Assembly (NCBI RefSeq): GCF_020905415.1
Contig: NZ_JAJJMP010000001.1
Coordinates: 2,119,501 to 2,183,500 of the forward strand
Direction of reading: 5' to 3'
Origin: Myroides oncorhynchi
Lineage (GTDB): Bacteria > Bacteroidota > Bacteroidia > Flavobacteriales > Flavobacteriaceae
Length of the DNA: 64,000 nt
Shown here: in pieces, positions 36,060-45,282 of the stretch
Position numbering within the stretch: position 1 is the stretch's first letter
How the letters are laid out: every line of letters begins with the position of its first letter
Made by a program: the position numbers and the translations under genes
The notes under the pieces: generated by a model
Seen by the model: the letters and a program-made list of their open reading frames with translations, nothing else
Database searches by the model: none
What the model was told of the DNA's origin: nothing

Positions 36060-36518
36060 ATGAAATTTAATTTTGGAACAGGAATCGTTATTGCAATGGG
36101 ATTGTTTATGATCTTTATTTTGCAGTATGTGATTAGAGTGCAGGTAGATAGTAAGTTTGATAATGAGTTAGTTACTGAAAATTACTATCAACAAGAAATA
36201 GAGGTGGATGGTAAGCATGATAGAGAAGTAGCTGCTTTAAAACTTAATGAGAAGTTATCTATTGAAAGTAATAGAAATGGTGATATTACTATTGCTTTTC
36301 CTACTAATTTCGATGTGAAAAATATTACAGGTAAAATATTCCTATATAGACCGTCTAACCAGAAATTAGACTTTGATATGCCTATATCACTGTCTTCTTC
36401 CAATTTGCTCATACCTAACAATACGCTGGTAGACGGTCGTTGGGATATTGCTGTGGAATGGTCTTATGAAGGGACTGATTACAGAAATAAACAAAGTTTA
36501 ACTGTAAAAAAAGATTAA
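36060..36518 (+). CDS. ccoH: cbb3 oxidase assembly protein CcoH/FixH
   Basis: A 152-residue protein with one N-terminal helix (about 5-24, GIVIAMGLFMIFILQYVI) and a periplasmic beta-rich domain, matching the FixH family. FixH works with the copper ATPase and is needed for assembly of cbb3 oxidase. I take the ATG at 36060; a TTG nine bases upstream would add three residues but is less likely. It starts 19 bases after ccoG and ends three bases before the next gene. Confidence 0.88.
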   Translation: MKFNFGTGIVIAMGLFMIFILQYVIRVQVDSKFDNELVTENYYQQEIEVDGKHDREVAALKLNEKLSIESNRNGDITIAFPTNFDVKNITGKIFLYRPSNQKLDFDMPISLSSSNLLIPNNTLVDGRWDIAVEWSYEGTDYRNKQSLTVKKD

Positions 36519-36521
36519 ACA

Positions 36522-37217
36522 GTGATCACGGCTCTTATTTTTGGACTGATTAGTAGTCTTCACTGTATCGGTATGTGTGGACCTATTGCTATGATGTTAC
36601 CTGTATCTAAGAGTAATGGTACTAAAAAAGCTATGCAGATATTTTCCTATCATTTAGGGAGAATATCTGCATATTCTATTTTAGGACTTGTTTTTGGTCT
36701 ATTTGGAAAAGGCTTGTTCTTAGCCGGATTACAACAACAGATGTCAATTGTAGTTGGTGTACTTATGATTGTATTTGTATTAGTGCCACAAAACAAACTT
36801 GGAAGTTTTGGTTTCTTAAAACCTTTTTATTTTGTTGTTAGTAAAGTTAAAAACAAATTAGGAAGTCAGTTTAAGAAACAAAATAAAGGTACTTTATTTA
36901 CAATAGGTTTCTTTAATGGTTTTTTACCATGTGGAATGGTATATGTAGCATTGTTTGGTGCATTAGCTACACAAAATGTTTATCTAGGTATGATGTATAT
37001 GATGTTGTTTGGAGTAGGGACTATTCCTTTGATGAGCACTATTGTCTATGTTAGAGATATGTTCTCTGTTAAGGTTAGAAACAATATTATGAAGTATTAT
37101 CCCTATGTGATTGTACTGTTTGGAATGTTGTTTATAGTTAGAGGACTTGGTCTAGATATTCCTTTTTTATCTCCTGATAATCTAAATCTTTTTGTTAGAG
37201 GAGAGGCTGATTGTTAG
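36522..37217 (+). CDS. TauE/SafE-family (UreH-like) membrane protein of the cbb3 locus
   Basis: A 231-residue protein of six or more helices belonging to the sulfite exporter TauE/SafE and UreH-like family, with MITALIFGLISSLHCIGMCGPIAM at the start (about 1-24), whose HCxxMC motif suggests metal binding, and a second conserved half-motif GFLPCGMVY (about 132-140). Members encoded after ccoGH are thought to take part in copper or metal delivery for cbb3 oxidase (inference from location and cysteines). The start codon is GTG, three bases after the ccoH stop. It is the last gene of the cbb3 locus and faces the wbqC-lepB-dapB operon. Confidence 0.85.
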   Translation: MITALIFGLISSLHCIGMCGPIAMMLPVSKSNGTKKAMQIFSYHLGRISAYSILGLVFGLFGKGLFLAGLQQQMSIVVGVLMIVFVLVPQNKLGSFGFLKPFYFVVSKVKNKLGSQFKKQNKGTLFTIGFFNGFLPCGMVYVALFGALATQNVYLGMMYMMLFGVGTIPLMSTIVYVRDMFSVKVRNNIMKYYPYVIVLFGMLFIVRGLGLDIPFLSPDNLNLFVRGEADC

Positions 37218-37418
37218 TGAGTTATCTTTTTTTAGTGATTTTAATCAAAATAATATGTGACTTTTTGTACTAATGTTGTCTAAAGTATATAACAGTAGAA
37301 ATATCAACGTTTATCATGCTATGAAAAAGAATAATATAATGTTGATTGTTTGTAACTTATAATCTATTGTTATTTGTTACTTATAAAGGATTAAGTAAAA
37401 AAAAGAGCTATGAGAAAT

Positions 37419-37452
37419 GAAAAAAGCTGACTGTAAAGTCAGCTTTTTTTAT
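37419..37452. terminator. Bidirectional terminator between the cbb3 locus and wbqC
   Basis: Stem AAAAAGCTGACT / AGTCAGCTTTTT with the loop GTAA and A/T runs on both sides. The wbqC stop codon lies in its right flank. Confidence 0.9.
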
Positions 37453-38072
37453 ATATGTATGTTTTGTTTTTTTAAATAATCGATCGCATGTCTTCCTTCA
37501 TTAAATAATAAATCTAGTATGCTTAGATTGTTTAAATAACCGTGCCTGTCGTCAAAAACTTGAACATAAGGCTCGAATGTGTGTGAATCTTTTTTACCAT
37601 TTGCTAAAGGTCTTAAATCAATCAAATCAGAACCAACTTCGTGTAAATATTCTGTTGTTTGAGTGTATCCAATGTTTATTCCTAAACAAGAACACAGTAC
37701 TTCGTGTATTTGTAAATTCAAATCTAACATAAACTCTGCTTTTCCTTCAAATAGAGGTCGTATGTCATCTTCAAAATACTCAAAGTAAGGAGAAGTCCTA
37801 TAAGCAGCTTCTAAGCTCTTAAAGTGTTGTTTTTGCCATCCAAAAGCATGTTCTATCCTTACATCTTTAAACTTTTGCTTTGATTCTTCTGAATGCTTTA
37901 TTGGTATATTAAGCATTTGCTTACCATTAGCACTATAAATAAAAGTTCTATTCCTATTCGTTTGTTTCTGAAAGTTATCTTCCATTTCGAAAGTTACTTG
38001 TTCAGCTTGCAACATTGAAGCGAAGTGACTAATCGATGGAAAATAAGTTGGATGAATAAGTATGTTATTCAT
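37449..38072 (-). CDS. WbqC-like family protein
   Basis: A 207-residue protein of the WbqC-like family. It shows HPTYFPSISHFA near the start, the conserved NRTFIYSANGKQMLNIPI (about 40-57), and EAAYRTSPYFEYFEDDI (about 88-104). The family is named after a gene in a lipopolysaccharide cluster, but its biochemical role is unknown; in Bacteroidota it is commonly encoded next to signal peptidase I, as here. It starts eight bases after the lepB stop and is the last gene of the parA-to-wbqC group. Confidence 0.85.
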   Translation of the reverse strand: MNNILIHPTYFPSISHFASMLQAEQVTFEMEDNFQKQTNRNRTFIYSANGKQMLNIPIKHSEESKQKFKDVRIEHAFGWQKQHFKSLEAAYRTSPYFEYFEDDIRPLFEGKAEFMLDLNLQIHEVLCSCLGINIGYTQTTEYLHEVGSDLIDLRPLANGKKDSHTFEPYVQVFDDRHGYLNNLSILDLLFNEGRHAIDYLKKQNIHI

Positions 38073-38080
38073 GGTTTAGT

Positions 38081-39673
38081 TTAATATTTTGAATTCTTTT
38101 TATCTCTTCTTTTTTTGTAGGTATTGTATCCAAATAAACCAATCATCGCAACTAAGAAATATGGGAAATATGAAGTTTGTTTACCATTTCCATTAACTGT
38201 AGTAAACATTCTATCCCATCTTATCTTATCTATAGCTTTAGACCATGGTAAATTTTGATCTAAACTTAACCAAACAAATACAGGTTTTCCTACAATGTGA
38301 TCTTCAGGTACAAATCCCCAGTATCTACTATCTTCAGATCTATTTCTATTATCTCCCATCATAAAGTAATAGTCTTGCATGAAAGTATATTTATCTGTTG
38401 CAATAGTATTGATATAGATCTGTCCGTTTTTAATCTCTACTTTGTTTCCTTCATATACTTGAATAGCTCTTTGGTACATTGGAAGATTATCTAATGTCAA
38501 AGTAACAGTCTCTCCTTTAGCAGGAATGTGTAGTGGACCTAAGTTATCCTCATTCCATGTTGGTTGATTATGAGGGAAGATCATTGTAGAAGTCATAGAC
38601 TGAATGTATTCTTTTGCTTCTTCAGGGTATCCTTTAGTAATACTTAAGATTTGAGACATTGATTTTAAAACCTCTACATTTTCATCAGTTAAGGCAAAAA
38701 ATATTAATGTTTTTGGATCATTATTATAATAAGTAGCACCCTCTCTAGTATCAAAGCGTTGAATTAATGAATTTACATCTAATGGTGTTCCATCAGTTCT
38801 TACAGTGTAAGTAAACTGTAGTTTTGCACGGTCATTAAGCTTAAATAATTCATTGTTGATATAGACGTCTCCATCTTTTATTGTAAGATTCTCTCCAGGA
38901 AGTCCTATTGCTCTTTTTACATAGTTCGTTTTCTTGTCAATTGGTTTATCCACTGCTGGACGCCTTAATGGATCATTAAATTGATATACAGTATCAGTTG
39001 GCCAGTTAAAAACGACTATATCATTGTGCTGTACTTTTTGAAAACCAGGTAATCTAAAGTATGGCAAATGTGGCTTTTTTAGGTATGAGTTTTTCTTCGT
39101 AAAAGGTAGTGTATCATGTACCATTGGTAAAGCGACTGTTGTTATCGGTGTTCTAGCTCCATAATGGAACTTACTCACGAATAAGAAGTCTCCTACTAAT
39201 AAAGTTTTTTCTAATGATGAAGTAGGAATAGTGTATGGCTGTATTACATAAGTATGTATGACAGTTGCTACTACTACAGCAAATAATACAGAGCTTACTG
39301 TTTCTCCTGAGTTTGTAACGGCCTTTGTACTTCTGTTTTCTACATATTTTACATCAGTTGCATAGTTGATATAGTATATATATAATCCAAGTGTAATAAC
39401 GCCTAATATTGTATCTACTGTTTTATTTTTTCCAAAACTTCTAAGTGTTTCTACCCAGACTACAGGAAACATAATTAAATTCACGATAGGGACAAATAGC
39501 AGTATAACCCACCATTTAGGACGGTTGATTATTTGCATTAATACCACTGCATTATATACAGGTACTATTGCTTCCCAGCTTTTCTTTCCAGCTTTTACAT
39601 ATAATTTCCAAGTTCCAAGAAAGTGAATTACTTGTACTAGTAGAAAAAACAAAAACCATTGAGACATTGTCAT
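38081..39673 (-). CDS. lepB: Signal peptidase I, large Bacteroidota form
   Basis: LepB removes signal peptides from exported proteins on the outer face of the inner membrane. The 530-residue protein has an N-terminal region with about four helices (about 5-110), then the anchor helix (about 126-142) and the catalytic domain. The Ser nucleophile is probably Ser153 in IPTSSLEKTLLVGDF, with Leu where Met is usual after the Ser. The general base is Lys253 in YVKRAIGLPGE, and FMMGDNRNRSEDSR is the final conserved box. The domain is enlarged by about 150 residues between boxes. A further helix lies near the C-terminus. It sits between dapB and wbqC. Confidence 0.94.
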   Translation of the reverse strand: MTMSQWFLFFLLVQVIHFLGTWKLYVKAGKKSWEAIVPVYNAVVLMQIINRPKWWVILLFVPIVNLIMFPVVWVETLRSFGKNKTVDTILGVITLGLYIYYINYATDVKYVENRSTKAVTNSGETVSSVLFAVVVATVIHTYVIQPYTIPTSSLEKTLLVGDFLFVSKFHYGARTPITTVALPMVHDTLPFTKKNSYLKKPHLPYFRLPGFQKVQHNDIVVFNWPTDTVYQFNDPLRRPAVDKPIDKKTNYVKRAIGLPGENLTIKDGDVYINNELFKLNDRAKLQFTYTVRTDGTPLDVNSLIQRFDTREGATYYNNDPKTLIFFALTDENVEVLKSMSQILSITKGYPEEAKEYIQSMTSTMIFPHNQPTWNEDNLGPLHIPAKGETVTLTLDNLPMYQRAIQVYEGNKVEIKNGQIYINTIATDKYTFMQDYYFMMGDNRNRSEDSRYWGFVPEDHIVGKPVFVWLSLDQNLPWSKAIDKIRWDRMFTTVNGNGKQTSYFPYFLVAMIGLFGYNTYKKRRDKKNSKY

Positions 39674-39712
39674 AGTTTAATATTGTTTAATGATTGTTAG
39701 TGAAGGTAATTA

Positions 39713-40414
39713 TTATTTTAGATTTAGGACATCCTTCATTGAGAATATTCCTTTTTTATTTTGTATCCATTCTGCAGCGACTACCGCACCTAGCGCAAAA
39801 CCTTCTCTATTATGAGCTGTATGTTTTATTTCTATTTGATCGATAGCCGAGTCATAGAACACACTATGCGTACCTGGTACACTGTCTATGCGCTTAGCAT
39901 CTATATGGATTTGATTATTCTCTGCTTGATCTAGTGTCCATTCTGTATATTCGGTGTTTCCTATGATATCATTGGCTAAAGATATAGCTGTACCACTAGG
40001 AGCATCTAGTTTTTGAGTGTGATGTATTTCTTCCATAGATACCTTGTATTCTTTAAGATTACTCATCATCTTAGCAAGATAACTATTTAACTCAAAGAAT
40101 AAGTTTACACCAAGGCTGAAGTTAGATCCATATAAGAAAGCACCATCGTTTTTAGTAGATAATTCGACTATGTTATCATAGTGCTCTAACCATCCAGTTG
40201 TACCAGATATAACAGGGATACCTAATTCGATGCAAGTTGTAATATTGTGTACAGCTGCATCTGGTATACTAAAGTCTATTGCTACATCAGCATTTTTTAA
40301 TCCATCATAAGTATCTGTACTTTTTTTGCGTAGTACTATTTCATGACCTCTTTCTATGGCTATTCTTTCAATGATTTGACCCATCTTGCCATATCCTAAT
40401 AATGCAATTTTCAT
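39713..40414 (-). CDS. dapB: 4-hydroxy-tetrahydrodipicolinate reductase
   Basis: DapB makes tetrahydrodipicolinate in the lysine and meso-diaminopimelate pathway, so it feeds peptidoglycan synthesis. The 233-residue protein has the NAD(P)-binding GYGKMG (about 7-12), DFSIPDA, SGTTGW, and the substrate-binding EEIHHTQKLDAPSGTA (about 133-148) with the catalytic His pair and Lys. The length is on the short side but complete. It lies between DUF5683 and lepB on the same strand with short gaps, the conserved order parA-parB-DUF5683-dapB-lepB of Flavobacteriaceae. Confidence 0.95.
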   Translation of the reverse strand: MKIALLGYGKMGQIIERIAIERGHEIVLRKKSTDTYDGLKNADVAIDFSIPDAAVHNITTCIELGIPVISGTTGWLEHYDNIVELSTKNDGAFLYGSNFSLGVNLFFELNSYLAKMMSNLKEYKVSMEEIHHTQKLDAPSGTAISLANDIIGNTEYTEWTLDQAENNQIHIDAKRIDSVPGTHSVFYDSAIDQIEIKHTAHNREGFALGAVVAAEWIQNKKGIFSMKDVLNLK

Positions 40415-40426
40415 TGAATATAATGT

Positions 40427-41011
40427 TTAAAAGCGATACTCTACATTAATCGCGTATTGAAATTGGTTTTGGTTCTGAAGATTCATTTGATCCAACTCAA
40501 ATGCAGGTTTAATAGTTAAGTTTTCATTGACGTTAAACTGCATTAAGTGAGCATCTACGTTAGCATCTATAATACTTAGTACATAGAAACCAACTGTAAT
40601 TACAACAGATAAATCTCTATTGCGTCTATAGAATTTTTGGGCTTCTAGGATACGATCATTATCTAATCCTCCAAATGTTGGATCAGTAGGATCATTGATA
40701 CCTTGAAGGCGTTTTTTATACTCACTGCGATATCTATTGTATTGTCTCTGGTTATCCGCCCAGAAGTACGCAGGTATACCAATACCAGCATAAACTAGAG
40801 GGACTTTCCAATATTTTTTATTATAAATTTGTCCTACACCAGGTATAACTGACGCATAGAATGCTGCTCGAGATGGAGCCAATGGATCTAAAGGCTTTTC
40901 ATCTGACGAGTATTCAGCAGTAGTTTTTTTATCTCCATCTGCAGACTGTGCATATGTGGGGTGACAGACCGCTCCTATGAAGAACAATAGGATTAATAAT
41001 ACGTGTTTCAC
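40427..41011 (-). CDS. DUF5683 membrane-associated protein
   Basis: A 194-residue protein with a signal peptide (about 1-21) and the DUF5683 core PSRAAFYASVIPGVGQIYNKKYWKVPLVYAGIGIP, in two hydrophobic segments (about 45-85 and 128-150). The C-terminus (NENLTIKPAFELDQMN...YRF) ends in aromatic Phe as outer-membrane beta strands often do, but that is only a hint. The function of the family is unknown; it is nearly always encoded between parB and dapB in this group. The start codon is GTG, overlapping the parB stop by one base (TAGTG), so translation is probably coupled. Confidence 0.85.
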   Translation of the reverse strand: MKHVLLILLFFIGAVCHPTYAQSADGDKKTTAEYSSDEKPLDPLAPSRAAFYASVIPGVGQIYNKKYWKVPLVYAGIGIPAYFWADNQRQYNRYRSEYKKRLQGINDPTDPTFGGLDNDRILEAQKFYRRNRDLSVVITVGFYVLSIIDANVDAHLMQFNVNENLTIKPAFELDQMNLQNQNQFQYAINVEYRF

Positions 41012-41916
41012 TAATTCTCTAATAGTTTGATAATTCGATTTAAGTCTTCTTCTGAATGGAATGGGATAGAAATTTTTCCTTTGCCATTATTAGCTACTTT
41101 AATATCTACTTTTGTTCCAAAGAATTGACCAAATGATCTTGTATAGTTTTCAGGGATACTAAATTCTTTATTTTTCTTAGGCAAAGCAGGTGATGCGATA
41201 CCTCTTAGTTGTTCTTGATATTTCTTTACGATAGCTTCAGTGTCTCTCACAGATAAATTTTCTGTGATAATCTGATGATAAATATCTGTCTGAACATCAA
41301 GATCTTCAATGTTAATAATCGCACGACCGTGTCCCATCGATATAAATCCGTCTCTTATACCAGTTTGAATAATAGGGTCTAAACGTAGTAATCTCAAGTA
41401 ATTAGCTATGGTAGAGCGTTTTTTACCTACTCTATCACTTACTTGTTCTTGTGTAAGATTGATTTCTTCCATAAGACGTTGGTAAGATAGTGCTATCTCT
41501 ATCGGATCTAAGTCATGACGCTGAATATTTTCTACTAAAGCCATTGTTAGCGATTCGTTGTCGTTCGCTATACGGATATAAGCAGGTACAGAGTCTAGAC
41601 CAACTATCTTAGAAGCTCTTAAACGGCGCTCTCCAGAGATAAGTTGATACTTGTTAAATTCGATTTTTCTAACAGTAATAGGCTGTATTACACCTAATTC
41701 TCGAATACTTGTTGCTAATTCTTGTAAAGACTCTTCGTTAAAGTTCGTTCTAGGTTGGAATGGATTTATCTCAATAGAATCAATATCTAATTCTATAATG
41801 TTGCCAATTACTTTGTCAGCATTATTGTCTTCGATTGATCTTATATCATTATCAGGATCTTTTAAAAGAGCCGATAGTCCACGTCCTAAAGCTTGTTTTT
41901 TAATTGCCTTTGCCAT
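41011..41916 (-). CDS. parB: Chromosome partitioning protein ParB
   Basis: ParB binds parS sites near the origin and spreads as a CTP-dependent clamp to segregate the chromosome and load SMC. The 301-residue protein has the N-terminal CTP-binding domain (about 35-125: INPFQPR, YQLISGERRLRASK, ALVENIQRHDLDPIEIA) and a helix-turn-helix (about 140-190: LTQEQVSDRVGKKRSTIANYLRLL). A C-terminal dimerisation segment follows. It lies 20 bases after parA. I found no complete parS in the window, so the locus need not be at the origin itself. Confidence 0.95.
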   Translation of the reverse strand: MAKAIKKQALGRGLSALLKDPDNDIRSIEDNNADKVIGNIIELDIDSIEINPFQPRTNFNEESLQELATSIRELGVIQPITVRKIEFNKYQLISGERRLRASKIVGLDSVPAYIRIANDNESLTMALVENIQRHDLDPIEIALSYQRLMEEINLTQEQVSDRVGKKRSTIANYLRLLRLDPIIQTGIRDGFISMGHGRAIINIEDLDVQTDIYHQIITENLSVRDTEAIVKKYQEQLRGIASPALPKKNKEFSIPENYTRSFGQFFGTKVDIKVANNGKGKISIPFHSEEDLNRIIKLLEN

Positions 41917-41936
41917 AATATTCTAAATAATAATCT

Positions 41937-42701
41937 CTAGCTATTTTTTCGAATAATCTCCTCTGCTAGATTGATGTAATTAGTAGCCCCTTTACTTGTT
42001 GCATCATAGTTAATGATACTTTCTCCAAAGCTAGGTGCTTCACTTAATTTTACATTTCTCTGAATAATAGTATCGAATACCATATCGTTAAAATGTTTCT
42101 GTACTTCTTCTACAACTTGGTTTGATAGACGTAGACGAGAATCGTACATTGTTAATAATAACCCTTCTATATCTAGATTTGGGTTGTGTATTTTTTGAAC
42201 ACTTTTAATTGTGTTTAATAATTTACCCAGACCTTCTAGTGCGAAGTATTCACACTGAATAGGAATAGCCACCGAGTCAGCAGCGGTTAATGCATTTAAT
42301 GTTAGTAATCCTAGAGAAGGAGCACAGTCTATGATGATATAGTCATACTTATCTTTGATAGACTTAAGTGCCTCTTTTAGCATGTACTCGCGATTTGGTT
42401 TGTCTACCAATTCGATTTCAATAGCCACCAAGTCAATGTGTGCTGGGATTAGATAAACATTAGGTGCAGTACATTCCACTATAGCTTCTTCTGGTGTACA
42501 GCTGTGCTCTAATACTTCATAAGTTCCTATTTCAATAGAATCTACATCTATACCTAAGCCTGATGATGCATTAGCCTGAGGATCTGCGTCTATTAATAAG
42601 ACTTTTTTCTCAAGTGCTCCTAATGAAGCCGCTAGGTTGACAGATGTTGTTGTTTTTCCAACCCCACCTTTTTGATTAGCAATAGCAATGATTTTACCCA
42701 T
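41937..42701 (-). CDS. parA: Chromosome partitioning ATPase ParA (Soj)
   Basis: ParA is the deviant-Walker ATPase that partners ParB. The 254-residue protein starts with the Walker motif KGGVGKTTTS (11-20, signature Lys11). It also has DADPQANAS, the Walker B DCAPSLGLLTLNAL and the C-terminal EAPSFG that contacts the partner. The short length without an N-terminal helix-turn-helix fits the chromosomal Soj type. It heads the six-gene minus-strand group ending with wbqC. Upstream, GTCGTAAA...TTTGCGAC (about 42723-42748) forms an imperfect palindrome of unknown meaning. Confidence 0.96.
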   Translation of the reverse strand: MGKIIAIANQKGGVGKTTTSVNLAASLGALEKKVLLIDADPQANASSGLGIDVDSIEIGTYEVLEHSCTPEEAIVECTAPNVYLIPAHIDLVAIEIELVDKPNREYMLKEALKSIKDKYDYIIIDCAPSLGLLTLNALTAADSVAIPIQCEYFALEGLGKLLNTIKSVQKIHNPNLDIEGLLLTMYDSRLRLSNQVVEEVQKHFNDMVFDTIIQRNVKLSEAPSFGESIINYDATSKGATNYINLAEEIIRKNS

Positions 42702-42938
42702 TATACCAAAAGAATATTTTTATAAGTCGTAAAAATACGATTATTTGCGACTCTACGAAATCTTATTTATCAACATTTTCCTAAAAACATTAAAATTCAA
42801 TATCTTATAACAATAAATGCCATTTAATAGATAATATCATTGATGTAATCCGAAATTATAATTTCTTCTTCTAAATTCTGACTTGGTAAGTAGTACTCTT
42901 TCTGAATACTTTGTTATTTATTTATAGCTATGTTCTTG

Positions 42939-44528
42939 TTATAATACCACAATGTCAAACTCGTGACTTAATGGTTCTAATTGTTTAAATAATGCTGCAA
43001 TCATATCATTGCCAAATTCTTTGTAATAAACAGAAAAGTTAATGATTCGCTCTTGAAGACTATTATTAGGAAATAACTCATTTTGTAATAAAATTATTCT
43101 TTCTAGTTTTTCACTGTGGTTTCTTTTTTCTGCTTTTTGCAATCTTTTTTCAAGATTTTCTAATCCATTGATTTGTTTTACTTTTTGTGCATTAACGGCT
43201 CCTATGAATGATTTGTCCGTCTGAGTAGCGATTGTCTCTAATGTTCTAAACTGTTCTTCTAGAAGGGTTCGTTGTGCATTAAAGTCAAATTGTATTGAAG
43301 AATATTCCTTTGTTTTAGTATTGATTAATTGACCTTGTTTAGTGAACATATCTTTCCAAGTCAAGTCAAGTTTATCCATCTTCTTTACTTGTTTGGAAGT
43401 CGCTAGTAGGACAGAATTTCTCAGTAATAACATCGGGAAAGTGATATTGTGTAATTCAAATACCTTCTTCAGTTCTAACCAATATGCCAACTCTCCACCT
43501 CCACCTGTATAACACAGATTAGGTAGTATCACTTCTTGATATAAAGGGCGCAATATCACATTAGGACTAAAGTTCTCTGGATGAGCTTCCAGTTCTACTA
43601 ATATCGCTTCTTTAGTAAATGTGATAGCAGTGTTATTGACTTTATAAACCTCATCTTCATAGATGATACGCTCTCTCAGATTATCTTGGATGTAGAATAA
43701 GTTAATCTCACGTGGATTCACTTGTATGAAATACTCTGATAAAGTGGCGTAGCTTTTCTCGACTTCTGTGATAGCACTTTGGTTGATTAATTCCTCTTTG
43801 ACGTGCGGAGTGAATAATCGCTTCAGTTCAGTATCATCCCCATCTAGGATAACTAATCCATACTCAGCAAATAGCTCATTGGCCAAGTAACGTGTAGCAT
43901 CAGTTAGATTATCGTGTTTTAGGTAAGCATTTTCGAATAGCTCCTTGATATAAGTAGCATTACTACCTACTCCGATATGAGATTGAAATACTTCGTATAC
44001 TTTATCCAGACCTTCTGTACTTAATCGTCCTACAGGTCCTTTGCTCTCTCTGTTCCAGCAAATCACTTTTTCTTCAAATACGAAGTGATTAATTTCTTCG
44101 AAGTCGTGATCTTCTGTTGCCATCCAGTACACTGGGACAAAGTTTTCGTTGGGATACTTAGCTTTCAGTTCTTTGGCTAAGTTGATCACAGAGATGATTT
44201 TGTATAAGAAGTATAGCGGACCCGTAAATAAGTTTAACTGGTGTCCAGTCGTAACTGTAAATGTATTTTCTTTCGCTAATGCGTTTATATGCTCTAAAGT
44301 CTTCTCAGAAGTCTTCGTGTTTTTATATTGACTTAACAACGTCTGACAGAGTACAGTTCTGTGTTCTATCGGATAGTTAGCACGCTTCTCGTCTAACTGT
44401 TGTTTAAAGTTTTCTATAGTAGGAAAGTGATTATATAAGTGTTTTAGATTAGCCTCTTGATTAAGGTAATCTACCATTAGTTTTGAAAAATAGCCTGACT
44501 CTTGAAACGTAATTTTATCTAAAGGCAT
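42939..44528 (-). CDS. bshC: Bacillithiol synthase BshC
   Basis: BshC adds cysteine to glucosaminyl-malate in the last step of bacillithiol synthesis, the low-molecular-weight thiol used by many Firmicutes and Bacteroidota in place of glutathione. The 529-residue protein shows the family start (ITFQESGYFSKLMVDYL) and the conserved active-site segment TVTTGHQLNLFTGPLYFLYKI (about 95-115). VYWMATEDHDFEEINHF lies at about 142-158, and a central coiled coil (about 390-470) is rich in Lys, Glu and Gln. The length is standard. Neighbouring genes are unrelated, and bshA and bshB are not in the window. Confidence 0.93.
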   Translation of the reverse strand: MPLDKITFQESGYFSKLMVDYLNQEANLKHLYNHFPTIENFKQQLDEKRANYPIEHRTVLCQTLLSQYKNTKTSEKTLEHINALAKENTFTVTTGHQLNLFTGPLYFLYKIISVINLAKELKAKYPNENFVPVYWMATEDHDFEEINHFVFEEKVICWNRESKGPVGRLSTEGLDKVYEVFQSHIGVGSNATYIKELFENAYLKHDNLTDATRYLANELFAEYGLVILDGDDTELKRLFTPHVKEELINQSAITEVEKSYATLSEYFIQVNPREINLFYIQDNLRERIIYEDEVYKVNNTAITFTKEAILVELEAHPENFSPNVILRPLYQEVILPNLCYTGGGGELAYWLELKKVFELHNITFPMLLLRNSVLLATSKQVKKMDKLDLTWKDMFTKQGQLINTKTKEYSSIQFDFNAQRTLLEEQFRTLETIATQTDKSFIGAVNAQKVKQINGLENLEKRLQKAEKRNHSEKLERIILLQNELFPNNSLQERIINFSVYYKEFGNDMIAALFKQLEPLSHEFDIVVL

Positions 44529-44682
44529 AATGTTTATTTTTTGCTAATTTAAACAATAATGGCTTTTTAAAAGAAGGTTTAACGTTGTTTAAAGATTAAA
44601 GTTTAATTTAAAAAAAGAAACAGAGTAGAAGACTATTAAGACTAATCTATCAATAAATGAATCGAGAATAAGATATAAAACA

Positions 44683-44970
44683 TTATTCTTTCCTTACAAA
44701 GAACCATCCTTTATAACAATTAAGTTCTCTAATAGGAGCTGTGTGCTGGACAATCTCTATATGCTGATATAGGAGCTGAGGCAGAGAAGCCATTATCTCT
44801 GTGACAGCGATATCTATAGTCTCATAATCCTCTTCTGTAGGGACGGTACTTGTGTAAACATGTAGAGAGATTGTATCTTCTGTATAGTCATAAGCGATAG
44901 CTCTGATATGATGATCTATGACACCTAAGAAAGCGGGTATCATAGCTAATAGTATATCTTGTTTTTGCAT
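44683..44970 (-). CDS. Small immunity-like protein, 95 residues
   Basis: I do not recognise this as a named family with certainty. The pattern FLGVIDHHIRAIAYDYTED, then YTSTVPTEEDYETID, IAVTEIMASLP and a closing WFFVRKE resembles a group of small cytoplasmic proteins that accompany polymorphic toxins in other bacteria as putative immunity proteins. No toxin gene is near, so it would be an orphan. It is acidic, has no signal peptide or helix-turn-helix, and is the second gene of a two-gene unit (nine bases after the next one upstream). Confidence 0.55.
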   Translation of the reverse strand: MQKQDILLAMIPAFLGVIDHHIRAIAYDYTEDTISLHVYTSTVPTEEDYETIDIAVTEIMASLPQLLYQHIEIVQHTAPIRELNCYKGWFFVRKE

Positions 44971-44979
44971 AGTGTATAT

Positions 44980-45282
44980 TTAGAAACAGTATTGAAGGGC
45001 ATGAAGCACAATATCTTCTAAAGAGGTAAATGATTTACAGTTCTCTTTATATAAGGGAGCTTCCCAGTCATAATTAGAAATAACTTGTGCACAGAAATGC
45101 CCATCGACATCAAATTCAGGATACCAACCAATATCAAGTAAGGTATGGTTACCAAACTCTGCTTGAAACAAATCTTCTTTTAACTCATCTATTACCTCAG
45201 CTGGAGAATCATTAAAATTTAAATGAGATAAGGAGTCATACGTGATGATACCTTTATGTTTTTCTATAAGTAACTTTATCAT
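44980..45282 (-). CDS. Small acidic hypothetical protein, possible immunity protein
   Basis: A 100-residue cytoplasmic-type protein without a known domain that I can name. Notable segments are SLSHLNFNDSPAEVIDELKEDLFQ, the aromatic-rich IGWYPEFDVDGHF (about 52-64), and a C-terminal helix rich in hydrophobic residues. Compact, acidic and Trp/Asp-rich proteins of this size in two-gene units with an immunity-like partner are often immunity proteins, but this is inference from layout. It is the first gene of the pair and lies downstream of a non-coding region with an iteron-like repeat cluster. Confidence 0.5.
   Translation of the reverse strand: MIKLLIEKHKGIITYDSLSHLNFNDSPAEVIDELKEDLFQAEFGNHTLLDIGWYPEFDVDGHFCAQVISNYDWEAPLYKENCKSFTSLEDIVLHALQYCF

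Noticed and set aside
41004..41011. TGTTTCAC resembling half of a parS site next to parB
   Set aside because: Only the left half is present, within the DUF5683 start; the expected inverted half does not follow. No full parS was found in the window.
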